Assembly: GCF_034424175.1 (NCBI RefSeq)
Contig: NZ_CP139986.1
Coordinates: 186,001-250,000 of the forward strand
Reading direction: 5' to 3'
Length of the DNA stretch: 64,000 bases
DNA from: Kluyvera intermedia
Lineage (GTDB): Bacteria > Pseudomonadota > Gammaproteobacteria > Enterobacterales > Enterobacteriaceae
Each line of letters opens with the position of its first letter. Positions within the stretch are counted from its first letter, which is position 1. The notes beneath the pieces are model-generated. The model saw only the letters and a list, made by a program, of their open reading frames with translations. It ran no database searches and was not told the DNA's origin. Shown here one piece after another: positions 62,027-64,000 of this stretch. The translations under genes were made by a program, and so were the position numbers.

Positions 62027-62653
62027 ATGCAGGTAGTCATCTTTGACAGGCAGTCAATATTTATTCATGGAATGAAAATTAGCTTACAGGAACATATTCC
62101 AGGAATTGATATTTTTGCCGTTAGTCAGGCAGATGACCTGTGGCGGCAGTTATTACGCCATCCGGATGCACTTTTGATCCTGGACGGTGAAATGGACCAC
62201 GGCTTTTGCCAGTGGGTGTTGCAGGAAAAACATCAGCAGTTTCCTGACTCCAAAGGCATTATTGTTGTCAACGAGTACAATCGAAGCTGGCTGAACGACA
62301 TGATGGCCTACAACGTCCAGGCCATTATTGCCCGTGATGCCAGTATTGAAGTCTTTGTGCAGACTATCAAAAGCGTGATGCGCGGATTGATGTGTTTACC
62401 GGGCGATTGGCGCATGGAATACGAACAGGAAAAACGCGGGTTGGATAATCTCAGCCAACGCCAGCGGGAGATATTAGCGCTGCTGGCGAATGGTGAATCC
62501 AACAAAGAGATTAGCCGGACCTTAAATATCAGTGCGGGTACCGTCAAGGCGCATCTGGAATCATTATACCGACGCCTGGACGTGAAAAATCGGACTCAGG
62601 CGGCCATGTTACTCAATAACCGGGATGCTTCGCAGACGGTCGTTCTGGAATAA
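62027..62653 (+). CDS. yhjB: LuxR-family regulator YhjB
   Basis: A 208-residue response-regulator-like protein (E. coli 200). The N-terminal receiver-like domain lacks the normal acidic phosphorylation pocket pattern (it starts MQVVIFDRQSIFIHGM), and the C-terminal LuxR-type helix-turn-helix reads LSQRQREILALLANGESNKEI then KAHLESLYRRLDVKNRTQAA (about residues 145-190). The frame is open upstream, but ATG 62027 with GGGGAA upstream gives the known start. Its targets are unknown. Confidence 0.9.
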   Translation: MQVVIFDRQSIFIHGMKISLQEHIPGIDIFAVSQADDLWRQLLRHPDALLILDGEMDHGFCQWVLQEKHQQFPDSKGIIVVNEYNRSWLNDMMAYNVQAIIARDASIEVFVQTIKSVMRGLMCLPGDWRMEYEQEKRGLDNLSQRQREILALLANGESNKEISRTLNISAGTVKAHLESLYRRLDVKNRTQAAMLLNNRDASQTVVLE

Positions 62654-63073
62654 GGCGGACTCGGCCTGGCGCTGTACGGTCAGGCCGCTTTGCCTCTCAC
62701 CCTCACGCTGCCACTCGGCTAGCGCTTTGTTGATATCTCCCTGATTAATCCAGTAGACGATGTGCGATTGCTGAACGCCTTCCGGCCCGAGGCTAAATGC
62801 GAGCGAGAGCAAGGCATCGAACTGGCTTTGAGTCAGCGGCACGCGAATACATTGGCGGAGTACCTGCTGGTAATAATCCACATCTGCTCGAAAAATAGTC
62901 TCAGCCTGTTGCGGGGTGAGTGGTGTATCAAAGTACTCACGATCGCGGATGAGGTGGCCGTAACCAATCAACCACAAGTTATCGGCATCTTGATATTTTT
63001 CGAGCGAGAGGCCTTGATAACGTTTAATAAAATCAAGGCCATACAGGCTGGGGTATACGGCAGAAAGTGACAT
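62609..63073 (-). CDS. Lysozyme-like (GH24) protein lacking catalytic residues
   Basis: A 154-residue stand-alone protein of the T4-lysozyme (GH24) family. The segment FIKRYQGLSLEKYQD-x5-LIGYGH aligns with the active site. In T4 lysozyme the triad is Glu11, Asp20 and Thr26; here the Glu is Gln, the Asp is kept, and the Thr is Leu. No signal peptide is present and no holin, spanin or other phage gene is adjacent. GAGG lies seven bases before ATG. The 3' end overlaps the convergent yhjB by 45 bp. It may bind peptidoglycan or another partner without cutting. Function unknown. Confidence 0.75.
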   Translation of the reverse strand: MSLSAVYPSLYGLDFIKRYQGLSLEKYQDADNLWLIGYGHLIRDREYFDTPLTPQQAETIFRADVDYYQQVLRQCIRVPLTQSQFDALLSLAFSLGPEGVQQSHIVYWINQGDINKALAEWQREGERQSGLTVQRQAESALFQNDRLRSIPVIE

Positions 63074-63129
63074 CTTTTATCCTCAATAAACAGGAATCAA
63101 AGTGTAAAAGAATGCCCTTTGCGCGGCTA

Positions 63130-63672
63130 TTAGCCGGATGTCGGCGAATTATCATACTCATGACTAAGTAGGCCAAAAAGCCAATCGTTGTGCCATTTTC
63201 CCGAAAGCAGGTAGCTTTCACGTAGCTCGCCTTCCAGCTTGAAGCCCATTTTCTCGAGCGTGTGGCGGGAGGCGATATTCCCTACGGTCACCGTTGCGGT
63301 CAATCGACGCACTCCACCCTGGCTGAATGCATAATCACATACCGCTCGTAGTGACTCGGTACCATAGCCTTTTCCCTGCGCCTGGGGGGCAAATAAAAAG
63401 CCGACTTCAGCGCAGTCTGCCTCCCGATGAATATAGCCCGTGACGCCGAGCGGAATATTCTGCTTATCGCGCACCACGAGACACAGCCAATGTGCCGCCC
63501 CCGGTTCCCAGGGTAACAGGCGGGAATTGAAGGTTTCGCGGATTTCGTGCTCGCTTCGGTTATCCGCTACATAGCGCATCACTTGGGGATGCTGCTGTAG
63601 CGCCAGAAAAAACGGCCAGTCACTTTCAGTAATAAGAGAACAGTCTAAACGTTTGGTGGTGAGCGCGATCAT
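63130..63672 (-). CDS. GNAT acetyltransferase, RimJ/RimL type
   Basis: A 180-residue acetyltransferase of the RimJ/RimL subgroup. It begins with the typical TKRLDCSLITESDW; the acetyl-CoA loop is APQAQGKGYGTESL near residue 97, and NIASRHTLEKMGFKLEGELRESY near residue 130 is the subgroup hallmark. It is transcribed in the same direction as the lysozyme-like gene, 56 bp upstream of it, so they may share a transcript. The substrate (a ribosomal protein N-terminus or a small molecule) is unknown. Confidence 0.85.
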   Translation of the reverse strand: MIALTTKRLDCSLITESDWPFFLALQQHPQVMRYVADNRSEHEIRETFNSRLLPWEPGAAHWLCLVVRDKQNIPLGVTGYIHREADCAEVGFLFAPQAQGKGYGTESLRAVCDYAFSQGGVRRLTATVTVGNIASRHTLEKMGFKLEGELRESYLLSGKWHNDWLFGLLSHEYDNSPTSG

Positions 63673-63814
63673 AGTTTCACATTCTCAACGCGAGGTCAGG
63701 ACTGTTAATTTGCCTGATTTGCTCTATGGGGTAACGACAAAAATAACAAAATAACAACATGTTAATCCTAAGGTGAAATTGCCTTGTTGTTGATTAAGGA
63801 AAGGGAAGATGCCG

Positions 63815-64000
63815 ATGTCATCGCATCAGGTTAGCCAGCAATTTGAGCATTGCCTGAGCGTGATCCGCCAGGCCTCTATCGAAATTCTGACCTTACTGAA
63901 AATGAGGGTCACCGAAGGCAAGGATCCTCGCTGGTTCCTCGAGCAGCTTGATCAGGCTCGTCTGAACCTCGGTGGCTGGGGGATAGTGGCAAAGCGTTTG
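63815..64000 (+). CDS. Unrecognised protein, 3' end outside window
   Basis: Sixty-two codons (MSSHQVSQQFEHCLSVIRQA to the window end) are visible. Codon use looks like that of its neighbours. AAGGGAAG precedes two ATG codons (63809 and 63815); spacing favours 63815. The visible part is helical with RWFLEQLDQARLNLGGWG. I do not recognise a family. E. coli treF, expected after yhjB, is not seen. Confidence 0.6.
   Translation, partial: MSSHQVSQQFEHCLSVIRQASIEILTLLKMRVTEGKDPRWFLEQLDQARLNLGGWGIVAKRL

Overview
The window is chromosomal DNA from a member of the Enterobacteriaceae. Most genes follow the Escherichia coli K-12 order from xylB to yhjB (xylB, yiaB, yiaA, wecH, ysaB, glyQS, hokA, cspA, yiaF, ghrB, yiaD, bisC, yiaC/tag, yhjY, yhjX, eptB, dppABCDF, bcs genes, pdeK, dctA, yhjJ, kdgK, pdeH, yhjG, yhjE, yhjD, yhjC, yhjB), and the proteins are clearly related to the E. 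coli ones along their whole length. It is not E. coli: accessory genes sit at several junctions and some E. coli genes are absent (yiaG, proK, yhjV, treF). A relative such as Citrobacter, Enterobacter, Leclercia or Kluyvera is plausible; I cannot choose among them.

Layout. 1-6.9 kb: end of xylB, small membrane proteins YiaB/YiaA, acyltransferase WecH, lipoprotein YsaB and both glycyl-tRNA synthetase subunits. 7.0-9.3 kb: an intact hokA/sokA type I toxin-antitoxin locus and an ABC-F ATPase with a possible attenuator leader. 9.3-12.4 kb: cspA with its long cold-shock leader, a PcaK-like aromatic acid transporter with repeated operator-like sites, and yiaF. 12.4-17.6 kb: a 2-ketogluconate (kgu) operon that includes ghrB and is followed by its LacI-type regulator ptxS. 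17.7-26 kb: yiaD, bisC, tag/yiaC, yhjY, pyruvate-responsive yhjX and eptB. 26-32.4 kb: the dipeptide ABC transporter dppABCDF.

32.4-33.4 kb holds the most unusual feature: two tandem copies of an apparent type I toxin-antitoxin unit. Each copy has a 30-residue hydrophobic peptide gene, an antisense RNA of about 65 nt with a good promoter and terminator on the opposite strand, and a shared terminator. It occupies the place where E. coli carries ldrD/rdlD, but the peptide is not an obvious Ldr.

33.4-47.4 kb is the divergent cellulose locus, bcsEFG and bcsRQABZC. Two genes are broken: bcsE by an in-frame TGA and bcsA by an extra G in a run of six G, just after the first PilZ motif. 47.5-57 kb has two c-di-GMP phosphodiesterase genes (pdeK; pdeH with a perfect flagellar sigma28 promoter), dctA, yhjJ, kdgK and yhjG. 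57-64 kb has yhjE, yhjD, the LysR regulator yhjC, a divergent short-chain dehydrogenase, the LuxR-type regulator yhjB, a lysozyme-fold protein lacking catalytic residues, a GNAT acetyltransferase and the start of an unrecognised gene. REP-type palindromes and one IR-bounded 49-bp tandem repeat lie between genes. No IS element, prophage, CRISPR array, rRNA or tRNA gene was found.
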